From an uncultured Prevotella sp. (GTDB lineage: Bacteria > Bacteroidota > Bacteroidia > Bacteroidales > Bacteroidaceae): 64,000 nucleotides of DNA. Numbering within the stretch: the stretch's first letter is position 1; each line of letters starts with the position of its first letter. Both the position numbers and the translations under genes were made by a program. Positions 24,960 to 34,754 of this stretch are shown one piece after another. Where the stretch lies: assembly GCF_937863835.1 (NCBI RefSeq), contig NZ_CALMHT010000021.1, positions 1-64,000 of the forward strand, read 5' to 3'. The notes beneath the pieces are model-generated. The model searched no databases, was not told where the DNA came from, and saw nothing but the letters and a program-made list of their open reading frames with translations.

Positions 24960-27900
24960 ATGCAGGATTTTGTTCATTTACATGTACATACATATTACTC
25001 TATTCTAGATGGTCAGGCCAGTGTTCAGAAACTGGTCGATAAGGCTATCGCAAATGGAATGAGGGGGATGGCGGTTACCGATCATGGAAACATGATGGGT
25101 ATAAAAGATTTTTATAATTATTGCAAGAAGAAAAATGCCAAATTAAAGGAGGAAGGTAAACCTGAGTTTATCCCTATTCTGGGATGTGAAATGTATGTGG
25201 CGCATCATAATAAGGAGGATAAAGTAAGGGATCATGGAGACCAAAGTGGTTATCACCTGATCGTCTTGGCTAAAAATGCACAGGGTTATCATAATCTTAT
25301 CAAATTGGTTTCTCGTGCCTGGGTAGACGGGTTTTATATGCGTCCCCGTACCGACCGCAAGGATTTGGAAAAGTATCATGAAGGACTTATCGTGTGTTCA
25401 GCCTGTATAGCAGGTGAGGTTCCTGCAAAGATATTAAAAGGCAATATAGAGGGAGCCCGTGAGGCTGTGGAATGGTATCACAACTTGTTCGGTGATGATT
25501 ATTATCTTGAATTGCAGCGTCATGAAGTGAAAGATCCGAATATCCGTGCGAACAGAGAAACGTTTCCTTTGCAGCAGAAAGCCAATAGGGTCTTGATAGA
25601 GTTTGCCAAAGAATACGGTATCAAACTGATTTGTTCGAACGATAGTCATTTTGTGGACCAGGAGAATGCTGAGGCTCATGATAGATTACTCTGTCTTTCT
25701 ACAGGTAAGGACTTGGATGACAGCAACCGTATGCTGTATTCAAAACAGGAATGGTTCAAGACAAGGGAAGAAATGAACGAAGTGTTCTCGGATATGCCTG
25801 AAGCCCTTTCGAATACTTGTGAAATATTGGATAAGGTAGAGCAATATACAATAGATCATGCGCCTATTATGCCTTTCTTCCCGATTCCGGAAGAATTCGG
25901 AACAGAAGAGGACGTACGGAAAAAATTTACGGAAGAACAGCTCTTTGAAGAGTTTACCCGTGATGAGAACGGTAACGTTATTATGTCGCATGAAGAGGGT
26001 GAGAAGAAAATTAAGAAATTAGGCGGGTATGATAAAATTTATCGTATCAAGTTTGAAGCGGATTATCTTGCTAAACTGGCTTATGATGGAGCCCGACACA
26101 TATATGGCGACCCGTTGCCTGATGAAGTTTCAGAACGTGTTAATTTTGAATTGCATGTGATGAAGACGATGGGTTTCCCCGGTTACTTCCTTATCGTGCA
26201 GGATTTCATCAATTCAGCCCGTGATGAATTGGGCGTGATGGTCGGTCCGGGACGTGGCAGCGCCGCCGGTTCTGTTGTGGCTTATTGTCTGGGAATAACC
26301 AAAATAGACCCTATCAAGTATGATTTGCTTTTCGAACGTTTCCTGAATCCTGACCGTATATCTCTTCCGGATATTGATACCGACTTTGATGATGACGGTC
26401 GTGGAAAGGTATTGGATTGGGTGACCGACAAATATGGAGCAGACAAGGTGGCGCATATTATCACTTACGGTACAATGGCTACGAAATTGGCAATAAAGGA
26501 TGTGGCACGTGTCGAAAAACTTCCACTGAACATATCGAATGATCTTTGCAAGAAGATTCCTGATAAATTGCCGGACGGGTTGAAGATGAATCTTCCCAAT
26601 GCTATAAAATGTATACCCGAACTGAGAGACGCTGAGGCTTCTAACAATAAACTGTTGAGTGAGACGATACGTTATGCCAAGATGCTCGAAGGTAATGTGC
26701 GCAATACAGGTATACATGCCTGCGGAACTATTATCTGCCGAGACCCAATCAGTGACTGGGTGCCTGTTTCTACAGCTGAAGATAAGGCTGACCCGGGGCG
26801 TAAACTGTTGTGTACACAGTACGAGGGTAGCGTGATAGAGGAAACGGGACTTATCAAGATGGACTTCTTGGGACTTAAAACTCTTTCGATTCTGAAGGAG
26901 GCTGTTGAAAACATCCGTCAGAGTAGGGGCGTGGAAATAGATCTGGATACGATTCCTATTGATGACCCGGAGACATATCAGTTGTATTGCGAAGGGCGTA
27001 CGATCGGTACGTTCCAGTTTGAGTCTGCCGGTATGCAGAAATATTTGCGCGAACTTCATCCGTCGACATTCGAAGACCTTATTGCGATGAACGCCCTTTA
27101 CAGACCGGGACCAATGGATTATATACCTGATTTTATCGACAGAAAATTAGGTCGAAAACCGGTGATATATGATATTCCATGTATGGAGAAATACCTGAAG
27201 GACACTTATGGTATTACAGTCTACCAGGAGCAAGTCATGTTGCTCAGTAGACAATTGGCCGGTTTTACCCGTGGTGAGAGTGATACACTCCGTAAGGCGA
27301 TGGGTAAGAAACTGAAGGAAAAACTAGACCATCTGCATCCTAAATTCATAGAGGGTGGTCAGAAGAACGGACATAAGAAAGAAGTCCTGGAAAAGATTTG
27401 GGCTGACTGGGAGAAATTCGCTTCGTATGCCTTCAACAAGAGTCATGCCACCTGCTATTCATGGGTTGCCTATCAGACAGCCTATCTTAAGGCGCATTAT
27501 CCTGCTGAATACATGGCTGCTGTTATGAGCCGTAACTTGGATAATATCACTGAAATCACCAAACTGATGGATGAATGTAAGGCGATGGGAATAGAAACAT
27601 TGGGACCGGATGTGAATGAAAGTCGTCAGAAGTTCAGTGTCAATACCCATGGCGCAATCCGTTTCGGTTTGGCGGCGGTGAAGGGTATCGGTGGTTCAGC
27701 GGCTTCTGCAATCATTGAAGAACGTGATAAAAACGGAGTCTATAAGGATGTTTTTGATGTGGTGCAACGTGTAAGTCTGTCGGCCTGCAACAGAAAATGT
27801 TTCGAAAGTATGGCGTTGAGTGGCGGTTTCGACAGTTTTGATATCAAACGGGAACAATACTTTGCCGATAATAATAAAGGTGACACCTTTATGGATACCC

Positions 27901-28670
27901 TAATGCGTTACGGACAATTGTATCAATCAGAAAAATCCCAGGCACAAAATTCGCTTTTCGGCGAAAGCAATTCGGTAGAAATAGCTACACCGCCGATTCC
28001 AAATGCAGAGTCGTGGAGTGATATTGAAAAATTGAATAAGGAACGTGAACTGGTCGGCATATATCTTTCAGCTCATCCGTTGGATGAATACAATTATATA
28101 CTGGAGAATATGTGCAATACCCATTGCAGTGAGTTGGGTGAAGATAAAGAAGAACTTGCAAAAAGAGAAGAAATCAAAATAGGTGGCATCGTTACAGGGG
28201 TAAGACCCAGATTTACAAAGACGGGTAAACCCTTTGGCGTTGTTACTTTAGAGGATTTCGAAGGAACTGGAGAACTTGCTCTTTTCGGTGATGACTGGAC
28301 AATGTGGCAGGGGAAACTTCAAGAGGGTTATACGATATGCATTACGGCGAAGTGTCAGCAGCGTTATAAGGACAGCACTTTTTATGATTTAAAGATATCC
28401 AATATAGAATTTCTTCAGGATATAAAAGATAAAAATGTAGGGAGCATTACGATCATGATGGATGTTTCAAAACTAGATGATACGATGGTTTCCGATTTGT
28501 CGACAATGATAGCTGACAATCCTGGGTCTACTGAATTGTTTTTCCAAATCAGAGATGTAGCAAATAATAGTAACATTAAACTGAAGAGTAGAACCAAAAA
28601 CATCAATGTCGCCCGTGAACTTTTGTCATATATAAAAGAAAATCCAGCGCTCGATTATACAATCAACTGA
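24960..28670 (+). CDS. dnaE: DNA polymerase III alpha subunit
   Basis: The replicative polymerase, about 1236 residues. N-terminal PHP domain (FVHLHVHTYYSILDG, AVTDHGNM), C-family polymerase palm with the catalytic Asp pair in PDIDTDFDDDGR and GPGRGSAAGS upstream, fingers (SHATCYSWVAYQTAYLKAHYP), helix-hairpin-helix (GLAAVKGIGGSAASAI) and an OB domain near the C-terminus (IGGIVTGVRPRFTKTGKP). I choose the ATG at 24960 (MQDFVHLHVH) since the predicted transcription start lies at about the track's TTG at 24933. Confidence 0.96.
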   Translation: MQDFVHLHVHTYYSILDGQASVQKLVDKAIANGMRGMAVTDHGNMMGIKDFYNYCKKKNAKLKEEGKPEFIPILGCEMYVAHHNKEDKVRDHGDQSGYHLIVLAKNAQGYHNLIKLVSRAWVDGFYMRPRTDRKDLEKYHEGLIVCSACIAGEVPAKILKGNIEGAREAVEWYHNLFGDDYYLELQRHEVKDPNIRANRETFPLQQKANRVLIEFAKEYGIKLICSNDSHFVDQENAEAHDRLLCLSTGKDLDDSNRMLYSKQEWFKTREEMNEVFSDMPEALSNTCEILDKVEQYTIDHAPIMPFFPIPEEFGTEEDVRKKFTEEQLFEEFTRDENGNVIMSHEEGEKKIKKLGGYDKIYRIKFEADYLAKLAYDGARHIYGDPLPDEVSERVNFELHVMKTMGFPGYFLIVQDFINSARDELGVMVGPGRGSAAGSVVAYCLGITKIDPIKYDLLFERFLNPDRISLPDIDTDFDDDGRGKVLDWVTDKYGADKVAHIITYGTMATKLAIKDVARVEKLPLNISNDLCKKIPDKLPDGLKMNLPNAIKCIPELRDAEASNNKLLSETIRYAKMLEGNVRNTGIHACGTIICRDPISDWVPVSTAEDKADPGRKLLCTQYEGSVIEETGLIKMDFLGLKTLSILKEAVENIRQSRGVEIDLDTIPIDDPETYQLYCEGRTIGTFQFESAGMQKYLRELHPSTFEDLIAMNALYRPGPMDYIPDFIDRKLGRKPVIYDIPCMEKYLKDTYGITVYQEQVMLLSRQLAGFTRGESDTLRKAMGKKLKEKLDHLHPKFIEGGQKNGHKKEVLEKIWADWEKFASYAFNKSHATCYSWVAYQTAYLKAHYPAEYMAAVMSRNLDNITEITKLMDECKAMGIETLGPDVNESRQKFSVNTHGAIRFGLAAVKGIGGSAASAIIEERDKNGVYKDVFDVVQRVSLSACNRKCFESMALSGGFDSFDIKREQYFADNNKGDTFMDTLMRYGQLYQSEKSQAQNSLFGESNSVEIATPPIPNAESWSDIEKLNKERELVGIYLSAHPLDEYNYILENMCNTHCSELGEDKEELAKREEIKIGGIVTGVRPRFTKTGKPFGVVTLEDFEGTGELALFGDDWTMWQGKLQEGYTICITAKCQQRYKDSTFYDLKISNIEFLQDIKDKNVGSITIMMDVSKLDDTMVSDLSTMIADNPGSTELFFQIRDVANNSNIKLKSRTKNINVARELLSYIKENPALDYTIN

Positions 28671-28726
28671 TGATGGCATACCGTTTGCAGTCTATAGATA
28701 TTTAATAACAATAAATAATAATAAAA

Positions 28727-29041
28727 ATGGAAGTACAGATTACAAGTGAAAATTTTGAGAGTTTGAGGAATGGCGATTTACCATTGGTTATCGATTTCTG
28801 GGCTACATGGTGCGGACCTTGCCGTATGATTGCACCAATCGTTTCAGAACTGGCAGGAGAATATGATGGTAAAATTGTGGTTGGTAAGTGTGATGTTGAA
28901 GAGAATGACGACTTGGCAGCGCAATTTGGCATACGCACGATTCCTACTCTCTTATTCTTTAAAGGGGGAGAAGTAGTAGACAAGTTCGTAGGTGCATCTA
29001 CAAAGGCAAAATTGGAAGAAAAATTCAGATCTCTCCTATAA
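28727..29041 (+). CDS. trxA: Thioredoxin
   Basis: A 104-residue cytoplasmic thioredoxin with active site WATWCGPCRM and the cis-Pro loop IRTIPTLLFFKGG. There is no signal peptide. It follows dnaE by 56 bases and leads directly into a small acidic protein gene (one base gap), so the three may be cotranscribed. Confidence 0.95.
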   Translation: MEVQITSENFESLRNGDLPLVIDFWATWCGPCRMIAPIVSELAGEYDGKIVVGKCDVEENDDLAAQFGIRTIPTLLFFKGGEVVDKFVGASTKAKLEEKFRSLL

Positions 29042-29042
29042 T

Positions 29043-29375
29043 ATGGCTAATATAGACGAAGAACTTCAGATGGATGCAGAGGAAGATGCACGTGAAGTGG
29101 AATTTATTAAGAATCAGCTTCCATCGGAACTGAAGACGAAATTCAGTGATGAGGACTATTATTATATCTTAGATAAGATAGTAGACTATTACTATACCAG
29201 TGGCGTATTGGATGCAGAACCGGATAAAGACGGTTATGTGGATATCGATATAGATAAAGTATCCGAATATGTGTGCAAGAAAGCAAAAGAAGACAAGCGT
29301 GGACCTTATGATCCGCAGGATGTCTTCTTTGTAGCTCAGGCTGATATGGATTTTGAAGAGCAGAACTTATCCTAA
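29043..29375 (+). CDS. Small acidic hypothetical protein downstream of trxA
   Basis: A 110-residue, strongly acidic protein (many Asp/Glu; DEDYYYILDKIVDYYYTSG, then DKDGYVDIDIDKVSEYV) without membrane segments or signal. The true start is the ATG at 29043 (MANIDEELQM), one base after the trxA stop, not the track's 28992. Proteins like this sit next to trxA in Bacteroidales but have no assigned function. Its 3' end overlaps the convergent tsaE gene by nine bases. Confidence 0.75.
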   Translation: MANIDEELQMDAEEDAREVEFIKNQLPSELKTKFSDEDYYYILDKIVDYYYTSGVLDAEPDKDGYVDIDIDKVSEYVCKKAKEDKRGPYDPQDVFFVAQADMDFEEQNLS

Positions 29376-29780
29376 AGAAACCGTTCTTCGTCCGTTCTCT
29401 TGCTCGGAGATGGTCACTTTTATGGCTTCTTCGGGCAAGAGGTTTTCTATTAATTCAGGCCATTCTATAAAACATGGAGCACCACTATAGAAATAGTCTT
29501 CATAGCCCATGTCATAAACCTCTTCCAGTTTCTTTATTCGGTAAAAATCAAAATGATATATCGGTTCGTCTGTATTGGTACGATATTCATTTACGATTGC
29601 GAATGTGGGTGAAGTAATAACATCTTCCACACCAAGACATTCACATATCGACTTGATAAAGGTCGTCTTTCCCGCACCCATTTTACCATAGAATGCAAAT
29701 ACTTTGCTGTTGCCCATATTGGCAATGAATTCTTCTGCCGCTTTGCGGATATTGGCAAGATCTTCAATTTCTATTTCCAT
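29367..29780 (-). CDS. tsaE: tRNA threonylcarbamoyladenosine biosynthesis ATPase TsaE
   Basis: A 137-residue P-loop protein needed with TsaB, TsaC and TsaD to make t6A37 on ANN-decoding tRNAs. Walker A is FYGKMGAGKTTFIK at about residue 32; SPTFAIVNEY and HFDFYRI are the family's switch motifs, and W in CFIEWPELIE is conserved. It lies 17 bases downstream of porX on the same strand and is probably the last gene of the aroA-porW-porX operon. Confidence 0.95.
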   Translation of the reverse strand: MEIEIEDLANIRKAAEEFIANMGNSKVFAFYGKMGAGKTTFIKSICECLGVEDVITSPTFAIVNEYRTNTDEPIYHFDFYRIKKLEEVYDMGYEDYFYSGAPCFIEWPELIENLLPEEAIKVTISEQENGRRTVSLG

Positions 29781-29797
29781 TGTATATTTATTTATGA

Positions 29798-31432
29798 TTA
29801 TCTTTTTCTTCCTGTCAGGGTGATGATTGGTATAATGATTTCTTCCATGGAGATTCCTCCGTGCTGGAATGTGTCTTTGTAGTAGGACACGTAGTAATTA
29901 TAGTTGTTCGGATATGCAAAAAACGAATCGCCCGAGGCAAATACATAAGTAGTGCTGAGGTTAGGGGCAGGTAGTTGGGCTTTTCTTGGATCGTGAATTA
30001 CAAAAACGTCTTTTGAATCATAAGAAAGATTCTTACCCAGTTTGTATCTCAGGTTGGTGTTCGTGTTCCTGTCACCTATGATTTTTATCGGTTTGTCTGT
30101 CCTTATACTGCCATGATCTGTCGTTACCAGTATTTTATAGTCGCTTTGGGCGAGTATTTTGAACAGGTCGCTCATCACGGAGTGTCTGAACCAACTCTGT
30201 GTGATACTTCTATAGGCAGACTCGTTGTTGGCCAGTTCCCTAACCATTTTGGATTCGGTACGGGCATGACTAAGCATATCTATAAAATTGAATACGACAA
30301 CGTTCAGGTTGTTCTTTTCCAGTTCTTTAAACTGCTGTATGAATTTCTCTGCACCGGTTGAATCGTTTATCTTATGGTATGAGAAAGAGTCATGTCTGCG
30401 GTATCTGTCAAGTTGGGTTTGTATCAGAGGCTCTTCATTCAGATTCTTTCCTTCCTCTTCATCTTCGTCAACCCACAATTCAGGGAACATCTCTGCTATC
30501 TTGTTAGGCATCAGTCCACTGAATATGGCATTTCGTGCATATTGTGTTGCTGTAGGAAGGATACTGAAATATAAATCTTCATCTATATCAAACATGTCGC
30601 CAATCTCCTGCGCGAGGACACGCCACTGGTCATATCTGAAATTATCTAGTACAATGAGAAAAACCTTTTCACTTTGGTTCAGTATGGGAAAAACTTTCTT
30701 CTTAAACACTTCAGGACTTAACATCGGTCTGTCTGTATCGTCTTCTTGCCGTGGCTTCGTGTTGTTACGGTTAGCCATCAACCTTTGCAGATTATTTCCT
30801 GTCTGAGATACCGTGTTCTGTTGAGGGGCAACCCATCGCAAATAATTGTTCTTGATATATTTGGTAAATCCGATGTTGGCTTCCTCTTTCTGCATTTTTA
30901 GCATCTCTGTCATGTTACTGTCAGTACTGCTGAGTTCTAGTTCCCAGTGTACCAGACGCTTGTATACTTCAATCCAGTCTTCGTAAGATTTGCAGTCGGA
31001 TATCTGCATGGCGATATCCTGAAAGTTATGCTGATAACTGTTTTGCGTTACTTCGGTAACGATTTCCTTACGGTGGATATTCTTTTTGAGCGTAAGAAGA
31101 ATCTGGTTCGGATTAACAGGCTTGATAAGATAATCTGCAATTTTCTGACCGATGGCCTGGTCCATAATGTTTTCCTCTTCACTCTTGGTCACCATAACCA
31201 CGGGGGTAGCCGGCAATATCTCCTTTATTTTCTGTAAAGTCTCGAGTCCACTTATGCCTGGCATCATTTCGTCCAGCATAACAAGGTCAAAGTTATGTTG
31301 CTTGCATTGGTCTATGGCATCAGTGCCATTGCTAACCGTTACCACTTCATAACCTTTCTTCTCAAGGAACAAGATGTGAGCTTTTAATAGTTCAATCTCG
31401 TCATCCACCCATAGTAATAGTCCGTTATTCAT
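29798..31432 (-). CDS. porX: PorX: response regulator with PglZ-type phosphatase domain
   Basis: A 544-residue regulator of the type IX secretion system. Residues 1-120 are a receiver domain (LWVDDEIELLK, phospho-Asp in DLVMLDEMMPGISG, Lys in KPVNPNQI), followed by a helical linker and an alkaline-phosphatase-superfamily PglZ domain (VFLIVLDNFRYDQWR, VTTDHGSIRTDKP, QHGGISMEEIIIPI) that in PorX proteins hydrolyses phosphodiesters in oligonucleotides. PorX is known to pair with the histidine kinase PorY, which is not in this window. It overlaps porW by eight bases, showing tight coupling of two T9SS-linked genes. Confidence 0.93.
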   Translation of the reverse strand: MNNGLLLWVDDEIELLKAHILFLEKKGYEVVTVSNGTDAIDQCKQHNFDLVMLDEMMPGISGLETLQKIKEILPATPVVMVTKSEEENIMDQAIGQKIADYLIKPVNPNQILLTLKKNIHRKEIVTEVTQNSYQHNFQDIAMQISDCKSYEDWIEVYKRLVHWELELSSTDSNMTEMLKMQKEEANIGFTKYIKNNYLRWVAPQQNTVSQTGNNLQRLMANRNNTKPRQEDDTDRPMLSPEVFKKKVFPILNQSEKVFLIVLDNFRYDQWRVLAQEIGDMFDIDEDLYFSILPTATQYARNAIFSGLMPNKIAEMFPELWVDEDEEEGKNLNEEPLIQTQLDRYRRHDSFSYHKINDSTGAEKFIQQFKELEKNNLNVVVFNFIDMLSHARTESKMVRELANNESAYRSITQSWFRHSVMSDLFKILAQSDYKILVTTDHGSIRTDKPIKIIGDRNTNTNLRYKLGKNLSYDSKDVFVIHDPRKAQLPAPNLSTTYVFASGDSFFAYPNNYNYYVSYYKDTFQHGGISMEEIIIPIITLTGRKR

Positions 31433-34343
31433 TTAATATGTCCTCCAAATCATCATAAAAGTTATCTTCGCTTTCTTTGTCGTTCTTATTGCTCTTTTCC
31501 TCTTCAATCTTATCTTGTTTTATTTCCTGTTCTTTCAGTCGTTTGTCTGGATTGACAGGCTCTGGATTCAACAAGAGCGGTTCGGTTGTGACCTTGAGAG
31601 GTGCGAAATGCTTGTCATAGAACTTGTCATAGTCTTTATAACTGTATTCTTTCCCTATCAGTTGCTTGTTCTTCTCACTGATGATGATACCTCTGCATTT
31701 CGATAATTCTTTGGATACCGCTTTGTCGGTATATAGTTTTCTGGCATATTGCAGAGCTTCGTCGTAGTTGCGGAACCCGTTTATTTCCATTCTTCTCAAC
31801 ACGCCGTCATCAACAATATTCAGGTCGAAATTTCTGACGAGGAAATTGGAAAAGTTATATTTGGCAATGTCGTATAACAATTGATTCTCATTAAGCGTGT
31901 CAGCTTTATATACCAGCATAAACGAGAAATCTATATCCCTTTCAGCAATCAACTTTTTTGCGGCAGTCGTATCACTGTCGTTCAATACAGCATTGCGCCT
32001 GTCCCATACATCACCGATATCAAATTTTCCGCCGCGTAGTTTACGTCCACTATTGACTCCTTTCAGTATCATACCAGCCATCTCACTGATTCCACTCTTC
32101 GGGTATTTTTCTATAACTTCTTTCATGTTGTTGATACAACCATTGGCATCACCGTCATTAAGCAGGCGCAGACCGTCGATGAAAATAAATTTATCGCGGT
32201 TCTTCCCCAGTGGAAATCTTGATTTGGAAAGTTGACTGTTTGTTTTAACTTTTGAAAGATGATTCGATTTGAAGGCATCGTAGGTGTCGGCATACAGTGA
32301 ATCTTCTATGTGAATACCGAATTTTGCATTCTCGGCATAATACGGATCGGACAGCAATGTCGTCCATTGATTGTCGGGGTATTTGTTTTTCAGTTTGTTC
32401 AGATAGTTGTCCGCCATCTTATTATTGCCTAATCTTGAATACAGCAGATATAAATGATAGTAGGCGTCAGGTGTCTTTTCGTAATCAGGATAATTGTCTA
32501 CCAGTCTTGTCAAACTCTTCTCGCTAAGATTCAGATTATCCAATTTATCCTTGAAAATAACGCCCGAATTGTAAAGTCCGTCTTCGATGATAGCGTTACT
32601 GGCTTTTATCTGTTCGTCTGTAAACGGTATTTGTGCCAGATAATACTCACGTTTGTGTGGATCGTTGACAGCACTGTCAACGGCATTGTTCTTGATGGAA
32701 TCATTATTCGTGTCTGCCATTGCAGAACCGTTCGTGTTGTCGGCGCTGTTGTCTGTCCCGTCAACTTTAACCACAGTCTTGTTTATTCTTTGCCAGTTGT
32801 CTACATTATCTCTCTTTCCCCATTGCTTTTGGAAAGAAGCCTTGCCTTGGATGATGGCCGTTTGGTTGTAGAAGTACCATAACCCCTGATTGTCTGTGTT
32901 ATTGGTGGTATTGTTGTTTACGTTTGTATTATTCCCTCTGGCACCTTGTTGCTGAGTGTTCTTTTCAGCATTAGCTACCTCGGTGGCTTTTTTCTCTTCC
33001 TTTTCTTTCTTTTTGAGAGCATCTATTACTCTGTCTATGGACATGTTGCGGTTCTGTTCGGACATTTTGGCCAGAGTCTGAAGAGAGTCTTGCAATTGTA
33101 CCGCATCAGTAAAAGGAACCAGTTCGTCCAGCACTTTGGAACGGTCGGACATTTGTTCATAGTCTTTCCTGTCCTTATCCAATAGTCCGATAGCCGTACC
33201 ATAACATCTGCGTGCGTCACTGTACTTTCCCTTATTCCAATAAATGTTGCCGAGATGTAATAACAGAACACCTTTCTCGATACCGCTGCGCGTTGATTTA
33301 TTGGCACCCTTCTCGTATGAAGCAATCGCGTTACTCGTGTCGCGCTGTGCCAGATAGATGTTACCTATGGCATAATATACTTGGTCAAGATATTCCTTGT
33401 TCTTGTCCGACATAGCCATACGTTTCAGTTTGCTGACCATCTGTTTCGTCTGCCCTTTTGCCAAGACCTCGGTCTGCGCTATCCTTGCGTTAAACTCGGT
33501 TTCATAAGGCGGACTGAGCCGAATCACTTTTTTGTATGCTTTATAAGCGTCCTGCTTTTTGTTTAAAGCATTCAGCATCTGTCCCATGATAAACCATTCA
33601 CGTGCTTTTTGTTTTCTTCTTTTCTCTCTGCCTATCATTTTGCGCAAGAAAGGTATTGCTTCCTCATATTTCCCCTGACGTATGTAATAGTCAGCATAAG
33701 TACAGTTCCATTCTCCTACAGCACGCCAGTCCATCGAGTCACGTTTCATTTTCGTTATGACATCTTCCGCATCGTAAAACCATCCTAATTCTGTATAGCA
33801 TCTAGCCAACCAAGCACGTGCTTTACCATAAATAGCCGGTTGGTCGCTATACAATCTGCTCATGTAAGAAAAAGTAGCGGCGGATTCTTCAAATTCTCCT
33901 TTTTGGAATTGCGCTTTACCCATGAGCAACCATGCCTTCCATAAGAAAGGGTTATATTCGCGTCTGTTGAGCCAAGCGATGTCCCGTTCGGTCTTTTTTC
34001 GGTTCTTATCCCAAACAGGACGACGTTTGATACTATGTCTTTTTATAGCCTTTTCGCATTTTTCTATCGTCCTGTCAAAGTTGCCCTTTCCTAGGTCTTT
34101 GCTTGTCTTGTTGCCTACGGCAAAAAGAGGAAGTATTTCGGTGAAATTGTCTTTATTGCCGTTCTCTTTTTCAATGTAACCGTCAATATAAGCCAAACTA
34201 CCATTATAATATGTGTTGTATTTTGCATTAAAAGAGTGCCACCATCTGCTCTGTGATGTGTTTTTGCTCGTAGAACATCCCCCTATAGTGATCATCAACA
34301 CTATAGGTATTAATAAGATGATATGTTCTACTTTTTTTTTCAC
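31425..34343 (-). CDS. porW: PorW/SprE-like T9SS-associated TPR lipoprotein
   Basis: A 972-residue lipoprotein (lipobox IGGCSTS) beginning with the pattern seen in PorW/SprE: RWWHSFNAKYNTYYNGSLAY. Tetratricopeptide-like repeats cover about residues 150-420 (for example LLMGKAQFQKGEFEESAATF, WNKGKYSDARRCYGTAIGL), a low-complexity Asn/Asp-rich linker follows (about 455-560), then a second set of helical repeats. PorW/SprE is required for type IX secretion and gliding in related bacteria. The porW-porX adjacency strengthens the assignment. The N-rich linker is longer than I would expect, but I cannot compare directly. Confidence 0.88.
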   Translation of the reverse strand: MKKKVEHIILLIPIVLMITIGGCSTSKNTSQSRWWHSFNAKYNTYYNGSLAYIDGYIEKENGNKDNFTEILPLFAVGNKTSKDLGKGNFDRTIEKCEKAIKRHSIKRRPVWDKNRKKTERDIAWLNRREYNPFLWKAWLLMGKAQFQKGEFEESAATFSYMSRLYSDQPAIYGKARAWLARCYTELGWFYDAEDVITKMKRDSMDWRAVGEWNCTYADYYIRQGKYEEAIPFLRKMIGREKRRKQKAREWFIMGQMLNALNKKQDAYKAYKKVIRLSPPYETEFNARIAQTEVLAKGQTKQMVSKLKRMAMSDKNKEYLDQVYYAIGNIYLAQRDTSNAIASYEKGANKSTRSGIEKGVLLLHLGNIYWNKGKYSDARRCYGTAIGLLDKDRKDYEQMSDRSKVLDELVPFTDAVQLQDSLQTLAKMSEQNRNMSIDRVIDALKKKEKEEKKATEVANAEKNTQQQGARGNNTNVNNNTTNNTDNQGLWYFYNQTAIIQGKASFQKQWGKRDNVDNWQRINKTVVKVDGTDNSADNTNGSAMADTNNDSIKNNAVDSAVNDPHKREYYLAQIPFTDEQIKASNAIIEDGLYNSGVIFKDKLDNLNLSEKSLTRLVDNYPDYEKTPDAYYHLYLLYSRLGNNKMADNYLNKLKNKYPDNQWTTLLSDPYYAENAKFGIHIEDSLYADTYDAFKSNHLSKVKTNSQLSKSRFPLGKNRDKFIFIDGLRLLNDGDANGCINNMKEVIEKYPKSGISEMAGMILKGVNSGRKLRGGKFDIGDVWDRRNAVLNDSDTTAAKKLIAERDIDFSFMLVYKADTLNENQLLYDIAKYNFSNFLVRNFDLNIVDDGVLRRMEINGFRNYDEALQYARKLYTDKAVSKELSKCRGIIISEKNKQLIGKEYSYKDYDKFYDKHFAPLKVTTEPLLLNPEPVNPDKRLKEQEIKQDKIEEEKSNKNDKESEDNFYDDLEDILNE

Positions 34344-34741
34344 ACTGTTTCGTTATCTCCTATAAGCATGATCACTTCATCTTTCAGTTGGTCGGGAATG
34401 TTGATACCGCGAAGTATCAGACTTCTGTTCCAATCTTTTATCTCTTCTTGTCTCATTGTGTACATCACTTCCCTAAACTGTTCCGCTTCTTCATCTGAAT
34501 ATTCGTTGGCCTGTTTACCTTTATATGCATCCAACTCCTCGTCATCAAAGTATTCTATTTCTTTTGTTGATGCTTCCATCAGGCATTCCTGTTCACACTT
34601 GCTATTTGTTCCGTCGCATGTGGCGCACGAAGTGTTTGTTGCATTGACAATCTCGGGTACACCATCACGGTGCTTAGACATTAATCCAAGTATGGCGGCA
34701 ATAATTCCCAGGACAATGAGCGCAATAACAAGAATAATCAT
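34340..34741 (-). CDS. Small Cys-containing membrane protein between aroA and porW
   Basis: A 133-residue protein with one N-terminal membrane helix (IILVIALIVLGIIAAILGLM), then a short Cys cluster (TSCATCDGTNSKCEQEC, four or more Cys that could bind metal or form disulfides) and an acidic helical tail. It overlaps porW by ATGA and follows aroA by 13 bases, so it is translated with the T9SS gene. No family name recognised; position suggests a possible T9SS-related role, which is inference. Confidence 0.75.
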   Translation of the reverse strand: MIILVIALIVLGIIAAILGLMSKHRDGVPEIVNATNTSCATCDGTNSKCEQECLMEASTKEIEYFDDEELDAYKGKQANEYSDEEAEQFREVMYTMRQEEIKDWNRSLILRGINIPDQLKDEVIMLIGDNETV

Positions 34742-34754
34742 ATAGAGTCCTTTT

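Noticed and set aside
26214-27059. 281-residue minus-strand ORF inside dnaE
   Set aside because: Antisense to conserved DnaE polymerase motifs; no promoter and shadow-type composition.
28992-29042. Track start of the small acidic protein overlapping trxA
   Set aside because: The ATG at 29043 directly follows the trxA stop and starts a sensible protein; the upstream extension is in a shadow frame of trxA.
30288-30806. 172-residue plus-strand ORF inside porX
   Set aside because: Ser/Phe/Leu-rich shadow of the PglZ domain coding sequence.
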